Assembly (NCBI GenBank): GCA_015520395.1
Contig: WAQG01000021.1
Coordinates: forward strand, 1-40,718
Source of the DNA: Candidatus Geoarchaeota archaeon
GTDB lineage: Archaea; Thermoproteota; Thermoprotei; Gearchaeales; WAQG01
Length of the DNA stretch: 40,718 nucleotides
Direction: 5' to 3'
A model generated the notes under the pieces. That model did not search any database, was not told the DNA's origin, and saw only the letters and a program-made list of their open reading frames with translations. The position numbers and the translations under genes were made by a program. This document shows positions 1 through 7,901 of the stretch, piece by piece. Numbering within the stretch: position 1 is the first letter of the stretch; the number at the start of each line of letters is the position of its first letter.

Positions 1-181
1 CCAGTATAGAGGATCTAGAGCTTACTCTCACTAAGGGGGTTAATAAATGGTTACTCCAGCCTTTAGCCCCTTCGCAACTCCCCTCTCTGCTTGACGCCTC
101 AGGTATCATTCGACTAGCATGCTTAGGTATTCTACTAAAACTTCAGATGCCTTTCCAAAACGGAAAAATTAAATAGGTATT

Positions 182-1012
182 TTATGCGAGCTTTATACTG
201 ATGAGCCTGTATTCGCCCCAGCTACCATCCACATTTTGTACGTGGAACTTGGTGACTATGCCATAACCGTTGGGCAGCTCTGCTATCCATACCTCAATGA
301 ACTCGATCTCTCTCGGAGCTGACGGAGGCGGTACCCACTTATACTTATATACTGTCAATGTTGTTTCTCCATATGTTACGACTTCAGTGCCTAGATAAAC
401 CAGGCCACCATGATAGTATTGTTGCCAGAGGGCCCTCGGAGCGCTCCAGACCCACTGGAAAGGCCACATTATCGATGCTAGTAGCGCTGGCCACAAACCA
501 GCAATCATAGGCCCTTTAACGATGGTTCCATCACTCAGCTCCAATTGTAGCGTCAGGTAGTCCTGCTGCGATACCCATATGGTGTAGCTTTCAGGCTCCC
601 CGTCGGAGGACTCCGTAGTTATTCTTATCTTCCAACAAGCAGTTCCATCTACCTCTTCGGTGCCAAGAACCTCATAGCCAATATTAACATAGCTCCCATT
701 ACTATCCTCAAATCTATACGTCATCGCCTTAGCGATATTTAGCATATCCTCAAACTTTCTAATCTCCTTAAGGTTAAGCTCCGCCGGGCCCGTCTGGGTC
801 ATAGTGCCTGCAGTTTCGGTAGTCGTGGTCGTTGTTTGGGCTGGCGGTGGGCTTGAAGAAGTTGTGGCTGGCAGGGTTGTCTTAGACGTGGTTGGCGATG
901 ACGGTTTAGGCTTACCTGTGGAGGTCATAAATATGTAGCCAGCAATAGCAGCTATCACTATGGCTGCTACGATCACTACAATTATTATCATGGAGATTGC
1001 CTTAGAGCTCAT
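182..1012 (-). CDS. Membrane-anchored surface protein with Thr/Ser/Pro-rich stalk, function unknown
   Basis: Not assignable to a known family. The 276-residue product has one N-terminal hydrophobic segment (about residues 7-29, rich in Ile, Val and Ala) that would act as an uncleaved signal anchor. A Thr/Ser/Pro-rich linker follows (about 34-75, including a run of six Thr), as in glycosylated archaeal surface proteins. The rest, about 77-276, is a globular domain with many beta-type segments and a Trp-rich patch near 170-200. It is probably exposed on the outer face of the membrane. The ATG lies about 30 bases after a clear TATA box, which fits a leaderless transcript. The gene stands alone, divergent from the threonyl-tRNA synthetase gene. 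Membrane topology is fairly sure; function is unknown. Confidence 0.7.
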   Translation of the reverse strand: MSSKAISMIIIVVIVAAIVIAAIAGYIFMTSTGKPKPSSPTTSKTTLPATTSSSPPPAQTTTTTTETAGTMTQTGPAELNLKEIRKFEDMLNIAKAMTYRFEDSNGSYVNIGYEVLGTEEVDGTACWKIRITTESSDGEPESYTIWVSQQDYLTLQLELSDGTIVKGPMIAGLWPALLASIMWPFQWVWSAPRALWQQYYHGGLVYLGTEVVTYGETTLTVYKYKWVPPPSAPREIEFIEVWIAELPNGYGIVTKFHVQNVDGSWGEYRLISIKLA

Positions 1013-1036
1013 GATACAAACATTCGAACAAAATAG

Positions 1037-1048
1037 TTATATATAAGC
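1037..1048 (-). promoter_or_regulatory. TATA box of the surface-protein gene
   Basis: The minus strand reads GCTTATATATAA here, centred about 30 bases before the ATG at 1012, the spacing expected for an archaeal TATA box with an almost leaderless transcript. Confidence 0.6.
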
Positions 1049-1214
1049 TTGTCTTAAAAACCCTTAAACGCCTTATTTGCCCTATACAAATTCTTTGGCC
1101 AGCAATAATAGTGATTGACAAAGGCTCAGCATTTCATGAAAAGCTATTCTCTTTAAGATCCTTACTAGGCTTGTCTGATACCCAGCCCTCCTTCAGCTTC
1201 TATAACAGGAAAGG

Positions 1215-1224
1215 TTATATAATT
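1215..1224 (+). promoter_or_regulatory. TATA box of the threonyl-tRNA synthetase gene
   Basis: TTATATAATT lies about 33 bases before the ATG/GTG cluster at 1252-1256. It predicts a transcription start near 1245 and so argues that translation starts near 1252, not at the internal ATG at 1508. Confidence 0.6.
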
Positions 1225-1251
1225 GGTTGCTCCCAGGTTGTTTGGGGTCTG

Positions 1252-2995
1252 ATGTGAGCCAAACATCATAGTCCCTGAACTGCAGGCCTACGCAGCCCTT
1301 CTAGTTGCCACCATCTTCAGGAAGTCCGGCTTCGGAACCCCCATATTCTGCGGCGTTGACGAGAGGGGTTTCTACTGCGATTTCACCGGGCATACTAAGT
1401 GGCCTAGCTCTAAAGATCTTGAGAAAGCTGAGGAGGCGGTAATCGGGCTCTATAGGGAGAATAGGCCACAGCCGTCCAGATGCATCCTAAACGATGCCGA
1501 GAAAAACATGCTCTCCAGGCTCGGGTATCCTTCCGAAGACATTAACTGCTTCGAGCTGAACGGGGTTAAAGTTGCCCTCCCGATCGAGCCGCCGGACCCC
1601 TCCAGGCTCGGTGGCTTGGCGGTCGGGCTGCTCGGTGTCTCCGCCCATAACCCTAGCCCCAATGCCACACTCCTCCGGGTCAGGGGGGTGGCATTTGAGG
1701 ATGAGGTTAAGCTCAAGGCCTATATAGAGTTTCTCAGAGAGCTTAGAGCCAGGGATCATAGGTTTCTGGGCAGGAAGCTGGATCTTTTCACCATAAATGA
1801 GCTTAGCGGCCCCGGCCTTCCGCTCTTTCACCCTAAGGGGATGGTTGTGTGGAGGGGTCTTGTTGAGCTGATCAGGGAGGTGAACAGAAGGCTGGGCTAC
1901 ATGGAGGTTTACACCCCCCATGTCTACAGGGCCGAGCTTTGGAGGGTTAGCGGCCACTACCATCTATACAGGGATAAGATGCTGATCTTTAAGGTCGGCG
2001 ACGAGGAGTATGGGGTAAAGCCGATGAACTGCCCGGGCCACATACTGATCTACAAGTCCAGGCCGAGGAGCTACAGGGAGCTGCCTATCCGGTACTCGGA
2101 GTTCGGGACGGTCTACAGGTGGGAGCAGAGCGGCGAGCTCTATGGCCTCCTAAGGGTCAGGGGGTTCACCCAGGATGACGGCCACGCCTTCCTGAGGGAG
2201 GATCAGGTGAAGGATGAGGTTAAGGCGATAATAAGGGAGGTTTACTGGATCCTGAGGCTGTTTGGCTTCAGGGAGGAGGACGTCAGGGTGAGCCTTAGCA
2301 CGAGGCCTGAGAAGAGCATAGGGACTGAGGAGCAGTGGAGGAAGGCGACCGAGGCCCTCATGGAGGCCTTGGAGGAGTTGGGCATACAGTACACCGTGAA
2401 GGAGGGTGAGGGCGCCTTCTATGGGCCGAAGGTCGACGTCGACTTTAGGGATAGCCTGGGGAGGTGGTGGCAGTGCTCAACCATCCAGGTGGACTTCGCC
2501 CTGCCCGAGAGGTTCGACCTCACCTACAAGGGGCCGGATGGAACCCTTAAAAGGCCCGTCATGATACATAGGGCCCTCCTGGGAAGCATAGAGAGGTTCA
2601 TGGCAATAATAATCGAGAATTACGCTGGAAAGCTCCCAACATGGCTGGCCCCAATCCAGGTCGCCGTTCTTCCGATAACCCGGAGGCAGGAGGACTATGC
2701 CATAGCGATCCATGGGAGGCTCGTTCGGGAGGGCTTTAGGGCTGAGATTTGGGACGCATCAACCACGGTTTCGAGGAGGATTAAGAGATCCTATGAGCTC
2801 GGGATACCATACATAGTTATCGTTGGCCGCGGGGAGGAGGAGCTGGGCAAGATAACCGTTCGTGGGAGAGGGAACGTCGAGGCCCGCCTAATAACCCTAG
2901 GGCAGTTCATAGAAGTCCTTAAAAGGGAGGTAGAGACGAGATCGCCGAGGCAGCTGTTGACTGAGCTGACCAGTAAGATGGAGATCCAGGGCTGA
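1252..2995 (+). CDS. thrS: Threonyl-tRNA synthetase, decayed editing domain, apparent 5' frameshift
   Basis: Charges tRNA-Thr with threonine in the cytoplasm. From the internal ATG at 1508 the reading frame gives 495 residues with a class II core: the zinc ligands are the Cys in PMNCPGH (codon near 2029), the His in DGHAF (near 2184) and the His in MIHRALLGS (near 2567). Motif 2 is the GTVYRWEQSGEL segment and a C-terminal anticodon-binding domain follows. The same frame stays open upstream to 1253, and that stretch (GFYCDF, SSKDLEKAEE, LYREN) resembles the N2 editing domain of bacterial-type ThrRS, so it is coding. Yet it has no ATG, GTG or TTG in frame. A one-base change near 1254-1263 would join it to the ATG at 1252 or the GTG at 1254. 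There is no TGS domain, and the editing zinc motifs are missing. Enzyme identity is near certain; the 5' end is not. Confidence 0.9.
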
Positions 2996-3030
2996 GATGC
3001 GACTTCCAAGCTTCTATTAGGCGTAAATCT

Positions 3031-3049
3031 CAATACATTTTTATTTCTC
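3031..3049 (+). terminator. T-rich stretch between convergent genes
   Basis: A T-rich run (ATTTTTATTT) follows the threonyl-tRNA synthetase stop by about 40 bases, before the convergent methyltransferase gene. Archaeal termination often uses oligo-T tracts without a hairpin. Weak evidence. Confidence 0.3.
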
Positions 3050-3068
3050 GCCCTGGGAAACCAGGTTC

Positions 3069-3758
3069 TCAGCTTTGCCGCTTCACGATCAGCTTTGTCG
3101 CTATGCCCCGAAACTCTAAATCATAGTCCACCCTGGCCGCCATCAGGGCCTCCTTTATATAGCCCGACGTATATGCGCTGCGGGGGATTCCATGCATGAC
3201 TGCTAGGATACGGAAAAGGTATACGGACACCCCAAACCTCCCTTTAAGCAACCTGAGCTCACATCCTGAAACGTCGTGGGAGAGCTCATAGATCCACGCC
3301 TCCCCCTCATCGCCCAATATCCTGGCACACTCCCCGAACACCTTTTCAGGCCTCCTTATGTGGTGGAGTGTCCCAGTGCTTATCACCAGGTCAAAGCTGT
3401 TGGCCCTGAATGGCATGGCTTGGGCATCCGCGAGAACTATGTCGACGCATCCGTAGAGGCTGGCTCTTAGCAGGTTCCCTCTGGAAATCTTAGTCATGGC
3501 AGGGGATATGTCTAGGCAAACGGCCCTACTAACGACGACTCTCCGCAAAATCATCGTCATAAGCCCCCCGGTTCCACACCCAAACTCCAAAATCCTCGAA
3601 CCGCTATCCAAGGCATTGCAGACCTCTATGGCAACCTCCCTATGAACCCTCCTCAGAAACCTGACAGACACCTTGTCATATATGTGTGCAGGGCCAGCCG
3701 GGATGCCCTGAAAGCGACGCTGGGCCTGGGTAAAAAGCATATTCAGACGATTAAGCAC
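3069..3758 (-). CDS. Class I SAM-dependent methyltransferase
   Basis: Transfers a methyl group from S-adenosylmethionine to an unknown substrate. The 229-residue product shows the Rossmann-type fold motifs in order: motif I RILEFGCGTGG (about residues 75-85), an acidic residue at the end of strand 2 (VCLDIS), LADAQAMPF for motif II, and the DLVISTGTLHHI / EGEAWIYEL pair typical of the Methyltransf_11 group that includes UbiE/Coq5-like enzymes. Nothing shows the substrate. The GTG at 3758 lies 26 bases after a TATA box and would be leaderless; an in-frame ATG at 3740 is the alternative. The gene is convergent with threonyl-tRNA synthetase and has no operon partner. Confidence 0.85.
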   Translation of the reverse strand: MLNRLNMLFTQAQRRFQGIPAGPAHIYDKVSVRFLRRVHREVAIEVCNALDSGSRILEFGCGTGGLMTMILRRVVVSRAVCLDISPAMTKISRGNLLRASLYGCVDIVLADAQAMPFRANSFDLVISTGTLHHIRRPEKVFGECARILGDEGEAWIYELSHDVSGCELRLLKGRFGVSVYLFRILAVMHGIPRSAYTSGYIKEALMAARVDYDLEFRGIATKLIVKRQS

Positions 3759-3780
3759 AGAAATGAATACTAAACAGACG

Positions 3781-3789
3781 ATATAAAAC
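3781..3789 (-). promoter_or_regulatory. TATA box of the methyltransferase gene
   Basis: GTTTTATAT on the minus strand, centred 26 bases before the GTG at 3758, supporting that start. Confidence 0.5.
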
Positions 3790-3844
3790 TGTTGTGAGGG
3801 AAACGTCTAGATATCCCGACGGGCTCCATGGAGCCTCTGAAGAC

Positions 3845-3855
3845 ATATTTTTAAG
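3845..3855 (+). promoter_or_regulatory. TATA box of the CBS-domain gene
   Basis: ATATTTTTAAG, centred 27 bases before the ATG at 3877; this predicts a leaderless transcript. Confidence 0.55.
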
Positions 3856-3876
3856 TTTTGAGCTGCTACTAGCCAT

Positions 3877-4482
3877 ATGCCTGAGGATAAGCTGCTAAAC
3901 AGATTTTCTATCACAGCGTCTGGAGCACTACTTTTCATAGTTTCGATTTATATCTACCGCGATCTCTTCCTCTTCCTTTCCGAGCACATCGACAGCTCAT
4001 TGGCTGTTTTGAGCGCTCTTGCGATAGAGGTGGCCTTAGGTGCGGCGGCGGGCATAGGCCTCTACTACGCAGTGTTCATGCACCTCAAAGACGTTTTAGA
4101 CATGCTTAATAAAATGAGGGTTAAGGATTTTGTTCGAGCTGTAGAGTCGAGGATCACGTTGGGTGAGGGAAGGGCCAGGGCTCTGGAAGCTGTGAAAAGG
4201 TCGCCACAACGTATAGTTGCCGTTGTTGACGGGGAGGGTGTTCTTAGGGGGGTTCTAAGCGACTACGATTTGGCGGTAAGGGCTGGGGAGAGGGTAGAGG
4301 ATGTTATGACCCCAGATCCCGTAGCTGTGGATGTTGAGGACTCGCTTCTTCAGGCCTACAGGTTGATGAGGATGACGGGGTTAAAGAAGCTTCCCGTCTA
4401 TGAGAAGAAGGATGAAAAGAGGGTCTTCAAGGGCTTCATACATATCCAGGATATACTTGATGCATTGGTAAGGGGGATGTAG
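3877..4482 (+). CDS. Membrane protein with a CBS domain pair
   Basis: A 201-residue protein with two hydrophobic helices (about residues 12-36 and 40-68) followed by a tandem CBS module (about 78-200). The second CBS repeat is clear (VEDVMTPDPVAVDVEDSLLQAYRLM, read as two shorter blocks around DVMTPDPVAV and DSLLQAYRLM). CBS pairs usually bind adenosine nucleotides and regulate a partner domain. No catalytic or transport domain is attached, so this is likely a small sensor or regulatory subunit in the cytoplasmic membrane. Partner unknown. It is followed 120 bases later by the Spo11/Topo VI A-like gene, which has its own TATA box, so the two are probably not co-transcribed. Confidence 0.75.
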   Translation: MPEDKLLNRFSITASGALLFIVSIYIYRDLFLFLSEHIDSSLAVLSALAIEVALGAAAGIGLYYAVFMHLKDVLDMLNKMRVKDFVRAVESRITLGEGRARALEAVKRSPQRIVAVVDGEGVLRGVLSDYDLAVRAGERVEDVMTPDPVAVDVEDSLLQAYRLMRMTGLKKLPVYEKKDEKRVFKGFIHIQDILDALVRGM

Positions 4483-4546
4483 GCTGGCTAAATCAGCTAC
4501 CTGATAATCTCTAGCTACTCACATATGTGTTGCTTCCCAATCTCAA

Positions 4547-4557
4547 TTTTTTATATC
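4547..4557 (+). promoter_or_regulatory. TATA box that decides the start of the Toprim protein gene
   Basis: TTTTTATATCC lies inside the longest possible reading frame (GTG at 4527) and predicts a transcription start near 4578. This makes the ATG at 4605, preceded by a GGGGTG Shine-Dalgarno-like block, the likely start. Confidence 0.5.
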
Positions 4558-4604
4558 CATTCTACGTACTACTTTGGGGCATAGCGGCAACGGGGTGCTG
4601 TAAT

Positions 4605-5633
4605 ATGAGCATCACAAACAGGAAGCTCTATAAGCATCTGGATTCCCCCTACACGTTAAGCTGGCTTCAGAGGCTCTATGGGAGAAAGCAGAAGGACGTT
4701 ACCAGGACTGTTCCTAAAAGGGGGCTTAAGATTAAGCATGAGTGGCAGCAGAAGGCTATAGAGTTCGTAAGAAACGCGTTTAAGGAGCTTGGCCAGCCCG
4801 TGACCGTCAGGCAGGTTCACTACTACCTCGTCGGCCTTAATGTTGAGGGCTATAAGAACGACCTGAAGCATTACAACAAGCTTGTGAAGTTCCTTCTCAG
4901 GGCCAGGATAGTTGGGGAGATAGACTGGAAGATGATAACCGAGACCGAGTCCCTCTCATACATGCCTATAATCCAGGGCGTGGCCGACGTGGAGGAGGCC
5001 TTGAAGGTCGCTATGGAGAATATTCCTCCGGTGGGCAAGGATCCATGGGAGGAGATAGGAAAGCACATTTACGTGTTCACTGAGAAGAGGGAGCTCTTCG
5101 GACAGATAAACAGTGTCTGTGAGAAGTATCTCGTCCCCCTCATAAGCTTCAAGGGGTATGGCGCCGTTTGGACAAGGGTCTCCCAGCTAGCCCCCAGGAT
5201 AAAGGAGCAGCTCGACAGGGGCCATGAGGTCTGGGCGCTTGTCATAAGCGACCACGACCCCTCCGGCCTCGACATAAACCGGTTCTACATGGCCCTTCTG
5301 AAGGTGTTCCACCACTTCGACATAAACGAGGTCAGGGTCGCCCTAACCGCCCGCCAGATAGTCGAGTACAACCTCCCGCCGAATCCAGCCAAGGAGAAGG
5401 ACCCGAGGTTCAAGTGGTATCAGAAGGAGTTTGGGAGCGAGAGCTGGGAGGTGGACGCCCTCGTTACGAAGGATATAAAGGAGATGCAGAGGCTCCTAGA
5501 GGAGAGCATACTAAGGATACTTGGCAACGACTATGAGAAGTGGAAGCAGGTGATTGAGGAGAACAGGCGGCTGATGGAGGAGGTGAAGCAGAGGTTAAAG
5601 GAGAAGCTCGGCGGCGGGACACCCGCCTCCTAA
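4605..5633 (+). CDS. Spo11/Topo VI A-like WHD-Toprim protein (Mini-A-like)
   Basis: A 342-residue relative of the DNA-cleaving subunit A of topoisomerase VI and Spo11. The N-terminal winged helix (about 45-120) has RQVHYYL, whose Tyr73/Tyr74 align with the catalytic tyrosine region of Topo VI A. The Toprim domain has the expected acids: Glu160 in VFTEKREL and Asp216/Asp218 in ISDHDPSG. The block around YNLPPNPAK (about 255-263) and the DHDPSGLD motif mark a group I recall as found in plasmids, viruses and integrated elements and called Mini-A. Cleavage activity is inferred from these residues. No subunit B (GHKL ATPase) gene is nearby. The ATG at 4605 is chosen over the GTG at 4527 because a TATA box lies between them. 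No other mobile-element gene is present. Confidence 0.75.
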   Translation: MSITNRKLYKHLDSPYTLSWLQRLYGRKQKDVTRTVPKRGLKIKHEWQQKAIEFVRNAFKELGQPVTVRQVHYYLVGLNVEGYKNDLKHYNKLVKFLLRARIVGEIDWKMITETESLSYMPIIQGVADVEEALKVAMENIPPVGKDPWEEIGKHIYVFTEKRELFGQINSVCEKYLVPLISFKGYGAVWTRVSQLAPRIKEQLDRGHEVWALVISDHDPSGLDINRFYMALLKVFHHFDINEVRVALTARQIVEYNLPPNPAKEKDPRFKWYQKEFGSESWEVDALVTKDIKEMQRLLEESILRILGNDYEKWKQVIEENRRLMEEVKQRLKEKLGGGTPAS

Positions 5634-5704
5634 AATGGAGGGGAGGCTGGTTAAATAATTCTCATAAACATTTCTAGCTTCCTGCGGCGGCAGGATAGGA
5701 ACCG

Positions 5705-5713
5705 TTTATTTTA
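5705..5713 (+). promoter_or_regulatory. TATA box of the CoA gene block
   Basis: TTTATTTTA, centred 26 bases before the GTG at 5735; this predicts a leaderless coaBC transcript. Confidence 0.5.
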
Positions 5714-5734
5714 GTGTGATTACTTGGTATTTGT

Positions 5735-6979
5735 GTGGCAGGCTGGGTGCATCCGTCTAAGAAGCTGATCGGCGAGGAGTCCTGGGCGTTGAGGGGGCGG
5801 AGGATAGTCCTCGGAGTTACTGGGAGTGTTGCATGTTACAGAAGCGTTGACCTGGCCAGGAAGCTTATGAGGAGGGGGGCTGAGGTACATGTCATAATGT
5901 CGGAAAACGCGGCAAAGCTGATCTCACCTGACCTCTTCAGGTGGGCCACGGGCAATCCTGCAATGGTCGAGTTTACCGGCGACATAGAACATGTTGAGCT
6001 AGCCGAAAATTCACACTCAATGATAGTTGCCCCTGCAACCGCTAACACCATCGCCAAGATGTCTGTGGGGGTGGCGGACACCTCAGTAACTCTCACATCG
6101 TTGACCATGAGGGGGGCCGGAAAGCCAGTGGGGGTTGTGCCAGTAATGCATCTACAGCTTTACAGGTCTCCTCAGGTGAGGCAGGGAGTTGAAAGGTTGA
6201 GGGAATCGGGCTACTACGTGCTCGACCCCATCATAGAGGCTGACAAGGCCAAGATGCCTAATGTCGAGGACATCGCACATTTCGTTGAGGCAATCACGCT
6301 TAGGGGGGCCGATCTTGCAGGGCTGAATGTGCTTGTGACCGCCGGGCCCACGAGGGAGTATCTTGATCCTGTCAGGTTCCTCACCAATCCGAGCAGTGGG
6401 AGGATGGGTGTTGCGTTGGCAATGGAGGCTTACTTCAGGGGGGCCTCAGTATCCCTAGTGCACGGCCCCCTAGCAGTGAGGAGGCCGTCTTGGATAAGAT
6501 CCATCCCTGTGGAGACCACAGATGAGTATCTCAGGGCTGTTCTGGAGGAGCTTGAAAGGGGCGAATTCCAAGCCGCAATCCTTGCCGGCGCCCCTATAGA
6601 CTTCAGGTTTGGTAGGAGGTTTAGCTTCAAGCTTGACTCCTCGGAGGGCGGTCTCGACATCAATTTGGAGCTGACCCCCAAGGTCGTGGAGGAGGTTCGC
6701 CGAAGGTTCCCCAACCTCTACCTCGTCGGCTTCGCTGCGGAAACCGTTGGGAGCGATGAGGAGCTCGTCGAGAGGGCTGAGGCCAAGCTGAGGAAATACC
6801 AGCTTAACATGATCGTTGCTAACAACGTTGCAAGAAGGGACATCGGGTTCGCCTCGAAGATGAACGAGGTCTATATTATAGATGAGGATGGCAGAAGGTT
6901 TCATGTCCCAAAGGCAACGAAGGTGGAGGTTGCCAGAACGGTTCTCGACATGGTGAGGGCCAGGGTTAAGGGGCGATGA
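5735..6979 (+). CDS. coaBC: Phosphopantothenoylcysteine decarboxylase / phosphopantothenate--cysteine ligase
   Basis: A bifunctional enzyme of CoA synthesis: joins cysteine to 4'-phosphopantothenate using a nucleotide, then decarboxylates the product to 4'-phosphopantetheine. The 414-residue chain has the flavoprotein CoaC half first (VLGVTGSVACY near 28-38, IEHVELA with the likely active-site His, VAPATANT), then the CoaB half starting at VLVTAGPTREYLDPVR (about 206) with the SSGRMG nucleotide-binding motif, LTPKVV and VGFAAET. The usual PAMN substrate-binding motif of CoaC reads PVMH here. It leads a three-gene CoA block: its last codons overlap the next start by four bases (ATGA). The GTG start follows a TATA box at leaderless distance. 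Confidence 0.93.
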   Translation: MAGWVHPSKKLIGEESWALRGRRIVLGVTGSVACYRSVDLARKLMRRGAEVHVIMSENAAKLISPDLFRWATGNPAMVEFTGDIEHVELAENSHSMIVAPATANTIAKMSVGVADTSVTLTSLTMRGAGKPVGVVPVMHLQLYRSPQVRQGVERLRESGYYVLDPIIEADKAKMPNVEDIAHFVEAITLRGADLAGLNVLVTAGPTREYLDPVRFLTNPSSGRMGVALAMEAYFRGASVSLVHGPLAVRRPSWIRSIPVETTDEYLRAVLEELERGEFQAAILAGAPIDFRFGRRFSFKLDSSEGGLDINLELTPKVVEEVRRRFPNLYLVGFAAETVGSDEELVERAEAKLRKYQLNMIVANNVARRDIGFASKMNEVYIIDEDGRRFHVPKATKVEVARTVLDMVRARVKGR

Positions 6980-7875
6980 GCGAGGCACTTAGACTTTCTG
7001 TGCCCATACACATCACGGGCTTCTGGAGGATTCACATAGAGGAGTCCCTCGAGTCCAGCGGCTCCACAGGCGCCGGGCTGAACATGGGGCCAAGGGTCGT
7101 CGGCAGGATCCTTAGGTCAGGGCACTCACCGCCAAGAATCCTGCTAAACGGAACCCCCCTAGACACGTGTATGACCAGGTACCTGCTGTTGAACTCGGGA
7201 TCCGAGAAAGTCTCGGGAACCATAGAGATAGCGTCCAGGGTTCCGCTTGGAGCCGGGTTCGCCCTGAGCGCCGCAATCTCGCTGATAACCTCCTATGGCC
7301 TCCACTACCTAAAGGGACGCGACGTTGGAGAGGTCAGGCCAGCCGTAGACGCGCATAATGCCGAGGTCTATTGTCGAACGGGGCTGGGGGACGTGATTGC
7401 ACAGTACTACGGTGGGTCGCTTGAGATAAGGGTGAAGCCTGGGGCGCCGGGATATGGGAGGACGGTCAGGATTCGTGTAGATGGGCGTTACAAGGCTCTG
7501 GTTGTGGTTCTTAGGAGGAGGTTAGACACGCCGACCATGCTTAGGAGCTATGGCCCGCTTATCAACAGGTATGGTGGGGAGGCTCTTAGAGCCCTTCTAA
7601 GAAGGCCCACCCTTAAAAACTTCCTGGAGCTTTCAAGAAGCTTTTCGAGTTCGGTGGGGATGTTTAAGGGGTTGGAGGAGGCTGTAGGGCAACTTGACTC
7701 TATGGTTGAGGATGGGGTTTTGGAGGGCTTTTACGTTAAGAAAAACGTGCTTGTCGCTGTTGTAAGGAATGAGTTGGTCGAGGAGGCTTTCGACAGGCTT
7801 GCAGTACTCTTCAGCCCATCGAGTATCTATAGGTGCTGGCTTGAGGATGAGGGGCTTAGGATCGAAAAGGTTTAA
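6976..7875 (+). CDS. Pantoate kinase (archaeal GHMP kinase)
   Basis: Phosphorylates pantoate to 4-phosphopantoate, the first step of the archaeal route to phosphopantothenate. The 299-residue product is a GHMP-superfamily kinase: an N-terminal VPIHITGFW block, the SSGSTGAGLNMGP segment typical of archaeal pantoate kinases (about 28-40), and the glycine-rich phosphate loop PLGAGFALSAA (about 90-100). RTGLGDVIAQYYGG (about 133-146) contains a likely catalytic Asp. The GHMP motif 3 is weaker (KKNVLVAVV). It overlaps coaBC by four bases and is followed 26 bases later by its pathway partner, which confirms the assignment over other GHMP kinases. Confidence 0.92.
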   Translation: MSEALRLSVPIHITGFWRIHIEESLESSGSTGAGLNMGPRVVGRILRSGHSPPRILLNGTPLDTCMTRYLLLNSGSEKVSGTIEIASRVPLGAGFALSAAISLITSYGLHYLKGRDVGEVRPAVDAHNAEVYCRTGLGDVIAQYYGGSLEIRVKPGAPGYGRTVRIRVDGRYKALVVVLRRRLDTPTMLRSYGPLINRYGGEALRALLRRPTLKNFLELSRSFSSSVGMFKGLEEAVGQLDSMVEDGVLEGFYVKKNVLVAVVRNELVEEAFDRLAVLFSPSSIYRCWLEDEGLRIEKV

Positions 7876-7901
7876 ACAGGCTTCACGTTGCTAGGGATGG
7901 G

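Noticed and set aside
1..181. Left edge of the window searched for a gene end or RNA
   Set aside because: No open frame with recognisable content and no tRNA-like fold; nothing found beyond A/T-rich sequence after the surface-protein stop.
1450..1963. Two minus-strand frames (88 and 158 residues)
   Set aside because: Antisense to the conserved ThrRS N-terminal region.
3790..3835. Possible C/D box RNA before the CBS gene (GTGAGG ... CTGA)
   Set aside because: C box is far from RTGATGA and there is no D'/C' pair; not supported.
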